Source: DASWHX01 sp036397995
GTDB taxonomy: Bacteria > Bacteroidota > Bacteroidia > Cytophagales > Cyclobacteriaceae
Length of the DNA stretch: 25,060 bases
Assembly: GCA_036397995.1 (NCBI GenBank)
Contig: DASWHX010000218.1
Coordinates: forward strand, 1 to 25,060
Direction: 5' to 3'
This document shows positions 1 to 7,776 of this stretch, piece by piece (position 1 is the stretch's first letter; every line of letters starts with the position of its first letter). The position numbers and the translations under genes are program-made. The notes under the pieces are model-generated. The model worked only from the letters and a program-made list of their open reading frames with translations, was not told the origin of the DNA and did no database searches.

Positions 1-81
1 AGTTTAATTTTTATCCTTGGATTAGCAATGTCTTTTTTGCTTGTAACTAAACAAGAAGCGAAAGCTGATACCTGTTGGTAA
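1..81 (+). CDS. C-terminal end of a small secreted-type peptide (5' end outside window)
   Basis: Frame 1 is open from the first base and stops at TAA 79-81, giving 26 residues. They comprise a hydrophobic stretch (LIFILGLAMSFLLV), then a short polar tail KQEAKADTCW. This resembles the end of a signal peptide with an A-x-A-like cleavage region followed by a very short tail ending Cys-Trp. The start is outside the window, so the full length and family cannot be judged. It could be a short Bacteroidota secreted peptide or a chance open frame; I do not recognise it. Confidence 0.35.
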   Translation, partial: SLIFILGLAMSFLLVTKQEAKADTCW

Positions 82-506
82 TTTAAAACTATTTCCACCG
101 AATCTCATTTTGCAAATCCATCGGAATGTGTCCCTAAATAATCGTCAATTACAATTCTCAATGTCAATCTGAACGATAAGGCGTCGGACGGATACGTCTT
201 TTGTCCGAACTCAATTTCTTAAGAGTTAAAAATCTAATGAAATGACTAGATCGAAAATGTTATCCGTCAGACGCCGGGCTTAGCTCCTTGAATAAGAACT
301 TGCATTGCTACCTGATTCGCCCGGCCCTATGGATAAGTAATTAGTCACTTTTCAAATTAGATATCCCCGAGTCCGTCCCCAACTATCAAGTAGGAATTAA
401 TCTACATGTCTGGATTCCGAGACAGAAATAACGCTTTTCAAAAATCCAGGTTAAATATTTGATTCAATTTGTTAAATGAGTCTGTATCAAGTACAACTCA
501 GACGTG
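82..506. other. Intergenic region with several GC-rich inverted repeats, no gene seen
   Basis: These 425 bases have no convincing ORF on either strand. They hold three inverted repeats: 180-194 with 261-275 (14 of 15 bases pair, core GGCGTC.GACGGATA), 273-279 with 319-325 (GCCGGGC/GCCCGGC, perfect 7 bp), and 410-416 with 443-449 (CTGGATT/AATCCAG, perfect 7 bp). Smaller competing hairpins are present (TCGGAC 184-189 with GTCCGA 203-208; TGTCT 407-411 with AGACA 420-424). The region lies downstream of both the small peptide gene and the PUL, so terminators or a structured RNA are possible. No clear U-tract terminator is visible for the GH3 gene. Confidence 0.5.
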
Positions 507-2750
507 TTAATGACTTCGTAACTCGAATTCGGCTTCTTTGGTTTCGGCTGAACTGGTGCCGACAAACACTTTGAATTTCCCCGGTTCAGCGCCATAGCTC
601 ATGTCCTGTCTGTAAAAGGAAAGGTCATCAATAGTAATTGTAAAATGTATATTTCGGCTTTCTCTTGGTTGAAGAGTTATTTTTCTGAACCCTTTTAACT
701 CTTTAACAGGCCTGGTAACACTTCCTACAAGATCTCTGATATACAATTGTGCTATTTCACTACCCGTTACATCTCCTGAGTTAGTTATGTTTACACTAAC
801 ATCCAATGAGTCGTTTAGCGTAATGGTACTTTTACTTAGTTCTATTTCACTATACGAAAATTGTGTGTAGCTCAATCCGTATCCAAAAGGATACAATGGT
901 TCGTTAAGGACATCGAGGTATTTGCTAGTGTATTTGTTACCTGCATCAAATGGTCTCCCGGTGTTTTTCATGTTATAGAAAATGGGTATTTGCCCTACAT
1001 TCCTCGGAAAGGTGATCGTTAATTTTCCGGAAGGATTATGGTCACCAAATAGAACATCAGCGATTGCGTGCCCTGCCATTGTTCCCAAGTGCCATGCATT
1101 AAGCACTGCAGGCATGTTTTCAGCAATCCAGGCTATCGTCAATGGTCTACCGGCCATAACAATTACCACCACCGGTTTCCCAGTATTGGCAATTTCTTCA
1201 ACCAGCTGTTGCTGAAGACCGGGAAGATCCAATTCTGATCGACTGGCTGCTTCACCACTTTGTTGATAATTCTCACCAACTGCAAGGATAACCACCTCTG
1301 ATTGCTTTGCGATTTTAACAGCTTCAGAAAACCCAGACCTATCCTCACCTGTAAATCCGCATCCATGAACAACATTAACTTCTGCATCAGGCGTCGCCTC
1401 CCTGACACCCTCAAGTAATGACACCACCTTACTTGCATCACCCGCAGCATGCCATGTGCCTAATTGGTCTTCTTTATTATCTCCCAACGGACCAATAATC
1501 GCAATTCGCTTAATAGATTTTGACAAGGGAAGTATTTTGCGTCCTTCAAATTCTTCATTTTTAAGCAAGACAATTGATTGCCTTGCAGTTTCCCTTGCAT
1601 GCGACAAGATTTCTTCTGAATAAATTACCTCCTTTTCTCTTAAAGTGTCTGTATACCTGTATGGATCATCAAATAATCCTAACTGAAATTTTGCGGTAAG
1701 TATCCTTCGGACAGAGGCATCAATTGTTGTTTCAGAAACTTTACCTTCCTTTACAGATTCAGATAAATGGTTCAGAAATACAGACCCCTGCATATCCATA
1801 TCAATACCTGCGTTGACTGCAAGCTCCCCGGCATTTTTTAAATCAAATGCAAATCCGTGTGGTATCATTTCATTTATTCCCGTATAATCAGAAACCACAA
1901 AACCCTGGAATCTCCATTCATTTCTGAGAATTTCTGTGAGAAGAAAATGATTTCCAGTGGCTGGAATACCGTTGAGTTCATTGAACGATGCCATAACTGA
2001 ACCAGAGCCTGCATCAATAGCTGCTTTGAACAAAGGGAGATAAAATTCTCTCAATGTGCGCTCAGACAAATCAACTGTATGATAATCTCTTCCTGCCTGT
2101 GCAGCTCCATAAGCCGCAAAGTGTTTCACGCAGGCGAGCATGGTTGAATGATCTGAAAGATCATCACCCTGGTATCCACGAACTTTAGCAGCGGCAATTA
2201 AACTTCCCAGATAAGTATCTTCTCCTGAACCCTCTGAAATTCTGCCCCAGCGCGGGTCCCTTGCAATATCTACCATTGGATTAAAGTTCCAATTCAATCC
2301 GGATGCAGTTGCTTCCATAGCAGAATACCTCGCCGCTTTTTGAATGATGTCTAAATCCCAAGTACATGCTTCCGCAAGGGGAATGGGAAAAATGGTTTTA
2401 TGCCCATGGATGACATCGGATCCCAATAATAATGGAATCTTCATTCTTGACTCTTCAACGGCAAGCCTCTGCAATTCCCTATTGTAACCGGCTGTGTGAG
2501 CATTGAATATATTGCCAGCCTTGCCTTCAACAATATATTTTCTGTTTTCTTCTCCCAATGTTGGTCCCGTAACGCTCCAATGACTTGTGAAAAGGGTAAG
2601 TTGACCAATTTTTTCTTCCAGTGTCATCAGATTCAAAATAGAATCTACTTTATCCTGATAAGGATTTGCATCGGCAATTGGTCGTGAGCGGTCTGCACAG
2701 CCAAAAAACAAAATTGAATAAATAATTACATGTAAGCGGACATTAAACAT
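507..2750 (-). CDS. bglX: GH3 beta-glucosidase, BglX-type, lipoprotein
   Basis: Predicted periplasmic exo-acting glycoside hydrolase that releases glucose from oligosaccharides. The 747-residue protein has the full BglX architecture: GH3 N-terminal TIM barrel, GH3 C-terminal alpha/beta domain, and a fibronectin-III-like domain at the end. Visible motifs are KHFAAYG, then VVSDYTG with the nucleophile Asp at about 288, and SGEAASRSEL, whose Glu is a candidate acid/base. I chose ATG 2750 over the longer frame from 2792 because it starts a lipoprotein signal (SILFFGC, Cys 18) and avoids a 29-bp overlap with the sulfatase, leaving a 13-bp gap. The residues after Cys (ADRSR) lack the acidic surface-export signal, which suggests periplasmic retention. 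It is the last gene of the PUL. Some GH3 enzymes in Bacteroidota, such as BT_3567, split beta-1,2-linked glucosides (known from the family, recalled); that specificity here is inferred from the adjacent GH144 genes. Confidence 0.9.
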   Translation of the reverse strand: MFNVRLHVIIYSILFFGCADRSRPIADANPYQDKVDSILNLMTLEEKIGQLTLFTSHWSVTGPTLGEENRKYIVEGKAGNIFNAHTAGYNRELQRLAVEESRMKIPLLLGSDVIHGHKTIFPIPLAEACTWDLDIIQKAARYSAMEATASGLNWNFNPMVDIARDPRWGRISEGSGEDTYLGSLIAAAKVRGYQGDDLSDHSTMLACVKHFAAYGAAQAGRDYHTVDLSERTLREFYLPLFKAAIDAGSGSVMASFNELNGIPATGNHFLLTEILRNEWRFQGFVVSDYTGINEMIPHGFAFDLKNAGELAVNAGIDMDMQGSVFLNHLSESVKEGKVSETTIDASVRRILTAKFQLGLFDDPYRYTDTLREKEVIYSEEILSHARETARQSIVLLKNEEFEGRKILPLSKSIKRIAIIGPLGDNKEDQLGTWHAAGDASKVVSLLEGVREATPDAEVNVVHGCGFTGEDRSGFSEAVKIAKQSEVVILAVGENYQQSGEAASRSELDLPGLQQQLVEEIANTGKPVVVIVMAGRPLTIAWIAENMPAVLNAWHLGTMAGHAIADVLFGDHNPSGKLTITFPRNVGQIPIFYNMKNTGRPFDAGNKYTSKYLDVLNEPLYPFGYGLSYTQFSYSEIELSKSTITLNDSLDVSVNITNSGDVTGSEIAQLYIRDLVGSVTRPVKELKGFRKITLQPRESRNIHFTITIDDLSFYRQDMSYGAEPGKFKVFVGTSSAETKEAEFELRSH

Positions 2751-2763
2751 GGGCTGATGATGG

Positions 2764-4305
2764 TTAGTAAGTTCCACTATATTTATTATCAAACCTTTTC
2801 CCCTGGTCTCTCCTTAGAGGTATTTGCATTCCGTTGGTCTTTTTAAGCCAGTCAAAAAGTTCCTGATTCATATCTGCAATGATGTCCTGGTATTCCTCAT
2901 TCCGAATTAAATTATTTGATTCCAAAGGATCATTCTGAAGATCAAAAAATTCATTAATATCCCATATTCCCTGGTAGCGAATGAACTTATATTGATCAGA
3001 TCTTACTGCAAAAACAGTTGGAGTTTGCGGAAAGGGGCGTTCCCAGAAATATTCATAAAATAATTTATCCCTCCATGGTATTTCCTCACCCAATAACATT
3101 CTGGAAAATGGCATACCATCCATGTTTGATGGCATCTTTAATCCTGCCAGTTCAAGTATGGTAGGTGCAATGTCAATATTTTGTATCACCGGCTTAATAA
3201 TGGTTCCCGGTTTAATGTTCGCAGGACTAAATGCCAATAATGGCACTCTCATGGATTCTTCATACGCTTGTCTTTTGTCTATCAACCCATGTTCACCAAA
3301 AGCAAAACCATTATCCCCCATATAGAAAATGATTGTAGATTCCATTAGTCCTGCCTCTTCAAGATATTCTATTATTCTTCCGATGCTTTCATCTACTGCA
3401 AGGAGTGTTTCGTTATAACGGTAATAAAAATTCTCAAAATTTATGTTGCCATGGTACATGTAATCCACTCCATGCCAGCTATAGCGCTGCTTTTTCACCC
3501 AGTCCGGCACATCTTTGTAGTTATATATTGAATCATTGTTAATTCCTTCAGCTCTTGGATCATCAGATCCTGGTGGAAACATCGTTAACGGATATTGAAT
3601 CGGTTTCCCCTGATACTTTCCATTATGCCTTTTGGGAGGGTGAAATTCCGAATGAACCGCTTTGTGTGAGAGGTACATGAAGAAAGGTTGTTCTGAGGTT
3701 CTTGTTTTAAGCCAGTCAACTGCATAATCTGTAAGTAAATCGGTTATGTACGTACTGTCCTTATATTCAATTCTTTCTCCATCGACATTCATTGCAGGAT
3801 TGTAATAGGTTCCCTGTCCTCTAAAGCTTACCCAACGATCAAACCCTTTTCTTGGCTCATCGTTATCATGGCCCATATGCCACTTGCCAACAAATGCAGT
3901 TTCATAGCCTGCCCGTTGCAGATACTGAGGAAAGAAGTTCACGGAATCTGCAATTGGCGACTGGTTATCAACGACACCGTGATGATGAGCGTACTGACCT
4001 GTTAATATTGAAGCGCGGCTTGGTGAGCATAACGATGTGGTAACAAATGCATTCTGAATGTGGGCTCCTTGTAATGCCATCTTGTCCATGTTAGGGGTTT
4101 GCAAAAAAGGAACCTTACCGGTAAAGCCCATAAAATCGTAACGGTGATCATCGCTAAGTATAAATACGATATTGAGCGGTTTATTATTGTTTGCCTTTTC
4201 CAAAACAAACTCATCATGAGTATTTCCACTACATGCCTGGATAAGTATGATAATTATGATGAATGATACAATATTTTTATTCATTGACTTGTTGACTTTA
4301 ACCAT
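2764..4305 (-). CDS. S1-family (formylglycine) sulfatase, lipoprotein
   Basis: Arylsulfatase-fold enzyme of the alkaline phosphatase superfamily, 513 residues. The signature LCSPSRASILTG carries Cys 93, the residue converted to formylglycine. Asp 52-Asp 53 (SDDHRYD) and the later GDNGFAFGEHG match the calcium-binding residues, and the Lys of IDKRQAYEESMRVP matches the conserved substrate-contact region. The C-terminus has the small S1 subdomain. A lipoprotein signal ends at IQAC (Cys 25), with no acidic export signal after it, so a periplasmic site is likely. ATG 4284 (residue 8) is an equally possible start. Overall it resembles the N-acetylglucosamine-6-sulfatase-like branch, but the substrate cannot be told from sequence. 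It sits 16 bp after the smaller GH144 gene and 13 bp before GH3. A maturase (FGE or anSME) is required and is not in the window. Confidence 0.88.
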   Translation of the reverse strand: MVKVNKSMNKNIVSFIIIIILIQACSGNTHDEFVLEKANNNKPLNIVFILSDDHRYDFMGFTGKVPFLQTPNMDKMALQGAHIQNAFVTTSLCSPSRASILTGQYAHHHGVVDNQSPIADSVNFFPQYLQRAGYETAFVGKWHMGHDNDEPRKGFDRWVSFRGQGTYYNPAMNVDGERIEYKDSTYITDLLTDYAVDWLKTRTSEQPFFMYLSHKAVHSEFHPPKRHNGKYQGKPIQYPLTMFPPGSDDPRAEGINNDSIYNYKDVPDWVKKQRYSWHGVDYMYHGNINFENFYYRYNETLLAVDESIGRIIEYLEEAGLMESTIIFYMGDNGFAFGEHGLIDKRQAYEESMRVPLLAFSPANIKPGTIIKPVIQNIDIAPTILELAGLKMPSNMDGMPFSRMLLGEEIPWRDKLFYEYFWERPFPQTPTVFAVRSDQYKFIRYQGIWDINEFFDLQNDPLESNNLIRNEEYQDIIADMNQELFDWLKKTNGMQIPLRRDQGKRFDNKYSGTY

Positions 4306-4321
4306 TCAAATTTAACTGCAA

Positions 4322-5698
4322 TTAATACCGGTGTTTTTCATTATAAGTAAATCCGAGTTTTGCTAAACCCTGCTTCACCTCTTCAGAAGACATCAGCAAA
4401 TCCCAAATTAATCCTGTTCGGTGATTTTCAATCATTACAACAATGGGACCCTGGTCAATAGCCAGATATCGTTGCGGAAACCAATCGTCTTGAATACTAA
4501 ATGCATCATAAAAACCATACTCACCCAAAAGCTTATCTCCAAGTTCCTCATAGAAAAAGCGCATGGCTTGCATGGAATATTCTGGAGTATAGGGAAATGA
4601 CGACAAGGCTGCTGTGGGTGAAATTACCCCCAGGTCTCTCCCAGGACTATGCCCGGCATACCCTTTCGGCGAATAAGAAGATGTAAGCCCCCAACAATTT
4701 TCACCATACCCCTCAAAATTCATTTGATTCTCAATACAATATTGACGGTTTATGAGCGTATGATTTCTGTTCAGTTCCCAGTAGTCGGCGTATTGATCTT
4801 TTAAGCCACGGGGATCGATTCCCAAATAGGAATAATGCGCCCAGAAAAGTGGACCGCCATATTCTTCCGCACCGTTATGACTGAGTATTAATTTGTATCC
4901 ATATTTTTCATTTGCAGAGCGTATTTCTCCTGATCTTGCCCAACCTTCATGATAGACTTCGGCAGGAATTCCATGGGTTGGTGAAGCTGCGGCCATTACA
5001 TACATGATCAAACATTCGTTATAACCCTTCACCGGAAAATTCATTTCCCACTGATATTGTGGTGACCAATGCCAGTACAAAACGTTCTCATCATTTTTGC
5101 GATACCAGTCCCACTCCACTTCTTTCCAAAGGGTATCCAATTTCGCAGCAAGTTCCATTTCTGAATCATTACCTTCTCTGAAATATTGTCTTGCAGCTAT
5201 CAACCCCTGAACAAGGTATGCAGTTTCGACCAGGTCGCCACCATTGTCTTTGGGGCTGAAAGGTTTGGCTTTGCCGGTTTCACCGTACAGCCAATGCGAC
5301 CATGCTCCATGAAATCTTTCGGCATTTTTCAAATAGTCTGCAATGTGATTTAATCGCTCAAAGCCTTGTTGACGGGTGATGAAACCTCTTTCAATTCCAA
5401 CCAGGATTGCCATGATTCCAAACCCTGAGCCGCCGGATGTAATCACCGTCTGATCATTTTGCGGATAAATTCCATCCATGTGAATTCGTTCCCTTGCCAA
5501 CCCGGAGACAGGCTCCGCTCCATCCCAAAAATATTGGAAAGTGCGATACTGAATGAGGGTCATTAGGGAGTCGTCGGAAATTGCCCTGCTGTTATTGATA
5601 TCTTCCGAAGTAGAGCTTTTACCCCCCGAATTGCAGGATACAAAAACGACAAAGAATACTGAGACACCAAAGCAAAAAGAGTCCAATTTTATCTTCAT
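4322..5698 (-). CDS. GH144-type endo/exo-beta-1,2-glucanase, probably periplasmic ('glycoamylase' domain)
   Basis: The 458-residue protein is one (alpha/alpha) barrel of the Pfam glycoamylase type, from FQYFWD (residue 54 on) to IMIENHRTGLIWDL near the end. The family name is misleading: biochemically studied members such as CpSGL hydrolyse beta-1,2-glucan and define GH144. The acidic cluster recalled for CpSGL (Asp135, Asp139, Glu142, Glu211) lines up with D151, D155 and E158 in DNGGDLVE and with E228 in KGYNE. A lipoprotein signal is seen (FVSC, Cys 22). The following residues NSGGKSS are not acidic, so retention in the periplasm is inferred. It is a close paralogue of the neighbouring gene at 5717-7705, 18 bp away, with the same motif order and spacing. 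An exo-acting, sophorose-releasing role is possible, as reported for a Parabacteroides GH144 (recalled). Confidence 0.85.
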   Translation of the reverse strand: MKIKLDSFCFGVSVFFVVFVSCNSGGKSSTSEDINNSRAISDDSLMTLIQYRTFQYFWDGAEPVSGLARERIHMDGIYPQNDQTVITSGGSGFGIMAILVGIERGFITRQQGFERLNHIADYLKNAERFHGAWSHWLYGETGKAKPFSPKDNGGDLVETAYLVQGLIAARQYFREGNDSEMELAAKLDTLWKEVEWDWYRKNDENVLYWHWSPQYQWEMNFPVKGYNECLIMYVMAAASPTHGIPAEVYHEGWARSGEIRSANEKYGYKLILSHNGAEEYGGPLFWAHYSYLGIDPRGLKDQYADYWELNRNHTLINRQYCIENQMNFEGYGENCWGLTSSYSPKGYAGHSPGRDLGVISPTAALSSFPYTPEYSMQAMRFFYEELGDKLLGEYGFYDAFSIQDDWFPQRYLAIDQGPIVVMIENHRTGLIWDLLMSSEEVKQGLAKLGFTYNEKHRY

Positions 5699-5716
5699 AT
5701 CAAGCTTATAAAATTT

Positions 5717-7705
5717 TCAATTTGTAAAATCCAGCTTATTCATTGCTGTCTGAACTTCCGGTGCTGACATAAACAAATCCCATAAAAGTCCTGTTCTATA
5801 ATTTTCAATCATAATTATGATAGGTCCCTGATCAATTGCAATAGTTGAAGTCGCGGTCCACCCCTCAGTTATATTATACGCATCGTAGAATCCGTATGGT
5901 CCCCAAAGTCTGTCTCCCAGATTATAATAAAAAAACTTCAAGGCCTTCATCGATTGTTCCGGAGCATAAGGAAAGGATGAAAGGGCGGCCGTGGGAGTAA
6001 TTACTCCCAGATCATTTGTTGGAGAATGGGCACTATAACCAATTTGATTGTCGCTAGCAGTAAGTCCCCAATTAAGATCACTGTAGCCAACAAAATCTTT
6101 AGGGTTGTCTAAGCAATAAGCCTGATTTATGAGTGTATGATTTGCATTTTGGAGGAAATAATCACTGCAATATGTATCACGCAAATTTCTTGGATCAAGA
6201 CCGAGGAATGAATAATGCGAGAAAAACAACGGACCTCCGTAGGCCTGTCCGAGAGGAAGGATAATGTTGTAATATGAGTTTCCATTGACAATATCACCGT
6301 TAATTGCATATCCCAAATGATAAGCAGAAGCATCGATGGCATGAGTTGGAGATGCTGCAGCAAGAAAATACGTTATTAATGTTTCATTATGGCCTCTGAT
6401 TTGATGATTCATATTCCAACCGTGGTTCGGGGACCAATGCCAGTATAAAACATTTTGCCCTCCCTGGGTAAACCAATCCCACTCCACTTCTTCCCAGAGC
6501 ATATTTATTCGGGTTATTAAATCATTCTCCTGGAGTACATTACTATTAAGATATTGCCTGAAGGTGAGTAAACCCTGAATCATAAATGATGTCTCAACCA
6601 GGTCACCTCCGTCGTCTTCCGTACCGAATGGGATTACAGAACCGGTTGTCCCATCCAGCCAATGGGACCAGACTCCATGGAATCGATCTGCGGTCTCAAG
6701 GAAATTAAGAATTTGAGACAACCTGTCGATTCCTTGTTGTCTTGTAATGAACCCTCTTTCTATTGCTACTATTATTGCCATCACTCCAAAACCGGATCCA
6801 CCCGTTGTAACCAGGCTTCCGCTAATATTTCTTTCTCTGGCCATCCCACTTACAGGTTCGGCAAAGTCCCAGAAATATTTAAAAGTTTGCTGTTGAACCA
6901 ATGTGAGAAGATCTTCATCACTTATTACCGGAAGCACCGGCTCGGTGTTTATTGCACTATAAAAGTAACGATTCATCTGAGTAAATGACTCGCCGTTCAA
7001 TCCCGTAATGTCACCCGATATCCATAGACGGTAACGGGTTAAATGTCTCAATGGCTGACTAATGGTAAGGGTAACCTTCTTTTTATCTTCAGAGAGCAAA
7101 ATCGAAAGTGGTATGTTCTGGATACCCAATATTTTGAAATAATCTCCGGACATATAATCCGGATCAACCGGTTTCGAAAACATAATTTCAATCGTTCCAA
7201 CAAGTGGTATATCCGTAATCCTTGAGTTATTAATAACTTCTTTCTCACTCATTAAAAGGGAGGTGATGTTCATTGTTCCTGGTTTTGTTGAAAAATCAAC
7301 AACTACTCCGGGAAAAACTTCGCCATCATTACCTCGCAAAGTATTGGCTATTTCGAGCTGGAAATTATCCATTGATGACAGGTTTGTAGAAGGGGTAGCC
7401 GAAAACGTCTTGTAATTATCCTGAAAGGAAAAATTTAGGGAATAAGATTCACCAGAAACGGATTGAAGTGTAACGGAATTTTTTAATGATGTAGTATCTA
7501 ATGAAGCGGAGAAACTGGCGATTATAGGCTGATCGTAAGGTGTTTCGGAATTTAGTTGCTGATCGTCCAGGTCAAGTTCATAGCTGCCTACACGAATTGA
7601 GTTAAGTTGTATGGTAGGCGGACTAATCTCCATATCTTTTTTGCATGAGCACAAAAGCAGGATTAATAAAGAAGGTCTTAATATGTAAGAGATACCTCTT
7701 TTCAC
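5717..7705 (-). CDS. Surface GH144-type beta-1,2-glucanase with two N-terminal Ig-like (Big_5) domains
   Basis: The 662-residue lipoprotein starts with GTG (7705) and has the lipobox LCSC (Cys 21) followed by KKDMEI, a partly acidic tail compatible with export to the cell surface. Two Ig-like beta-sandwich regions follow at about 30-140 and 150-250, with the SbsA-like features I.ASFSASLD and IEIMFSKPVD. A complete GH144 barrel fills about 265-660. Catalytic candidates D364, D368 and E371 (DDGGDLVE) and E441 (RGHNE) have exactly the same spacing as in the neighbouring paralogue. The Ig domains probably act as spacers that lift the barrel from the membrane. The likely role is first cleavage of long beta-1,2-glucan outside the cell before SusCD uptake (inference). 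A strong hairpin lies 15 bp upstream of the GTG start and may limit translation or upstream readthrough. Confidence 0.85.
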   Translation of the reverse strand: MKRGISYILRPSLLILLLCSCKKDMEISPPTIQLNSIRVGSYELDLDDQQLNSETPYDQPIIASFSASLDTTSLKNSVTLQSVSGESYSLNFSFQDNYKTFSATPSTNLSSMDNFQLEIANTLRGNDGEVFPGVVVDFSTKPGTMNITSLLMSEKEVINNSRITDIPLVGTIEIMFSKPVDPDYMSGDYFKILGIQNIPLSILLSEDKKKVTLTISQPLRHLTRYRLWISGDITGLNGESFTQMNRYFYSAINTEPVLPVISDEDLLTLVQQQTFKYFWDFAEPVSGMARERNISGSLVTTGGSGFGVMAIIVAIERGFITRQQGIDRLSQILNFLETADRFHGVWSHWLDGTTGSVIPFGTEDDGGDLVETSFMIQGLLTFRQYLNSNVLQENDLITRINMLWEEVEWDWFTQGGQNVLYWHWSPNHGWNMNHQIRGHNETLITYFLAAASPTHAIDASAYHLGYAINGDIVNGNSYYNIILPLGQAYGGPLFFSHYSFLGLDPRNLRDTYCSDYFLQNANHTLINQAYCLDNPKDFVGYSDLNWGLTASDNQIGYSAHSPTNDLGVITPTAALSSFPYAPEQSMKALKFFYYNLGDRLWGPYGFYDAYNITEGWTATSTIAIDQGPIIIMIENYRTGLLWDLFMSAPEVQTAMNKLDFTN

Positions 7706-7720
7706 AATTCCGATTAGAAC

Positions 7721-7753
7721 AAGAGGGTTCCCTTACTACCAGGGAACCCTCTT
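7721..7753 (-). repeat. Perfect 12-bp hairpin between the LamG and GH144 genes
   Basis: AAGAGGGTTCCC (7721-7732) and GGGAACCCTCTT (7742-7753) are perfect inverted copies around a 9-nt loop. In the transcribed (minus) direction the stem follows the LamG stop codon by about 23 nt and precedes the GTG start of the GH144 gene by 15 nt. The 3' side has only a weak U-run (GUUCU), so it is not a textbook terminator. An attenuator or an mRNA-stabilising processing barrier within the operon is more likely. Confidence 0.75.
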
Positions 7754-7776
7754 AAAAATAAAACTAGTTTAACTTA

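Noticed and set aside
2751..2792. Longer start of the GH3 gene
   Set aside because: It overlaps the sulfatase and places extra residues before a good lipoprotein signal that begins at ATG 2750.
4322..7705. Glucoamylase acting on starch
   Set aside because: The acidic cluster matches what I recall for GH144 beta-1,2-glucanases, and no alpha-glucan enzymes are in the locus.
7721..7753. Hairpin as a normal operon-ending terminator
   Set aside because: It has no solid U-tract in the transcribed direction and the next gene follows 15 bp later on the same strand.
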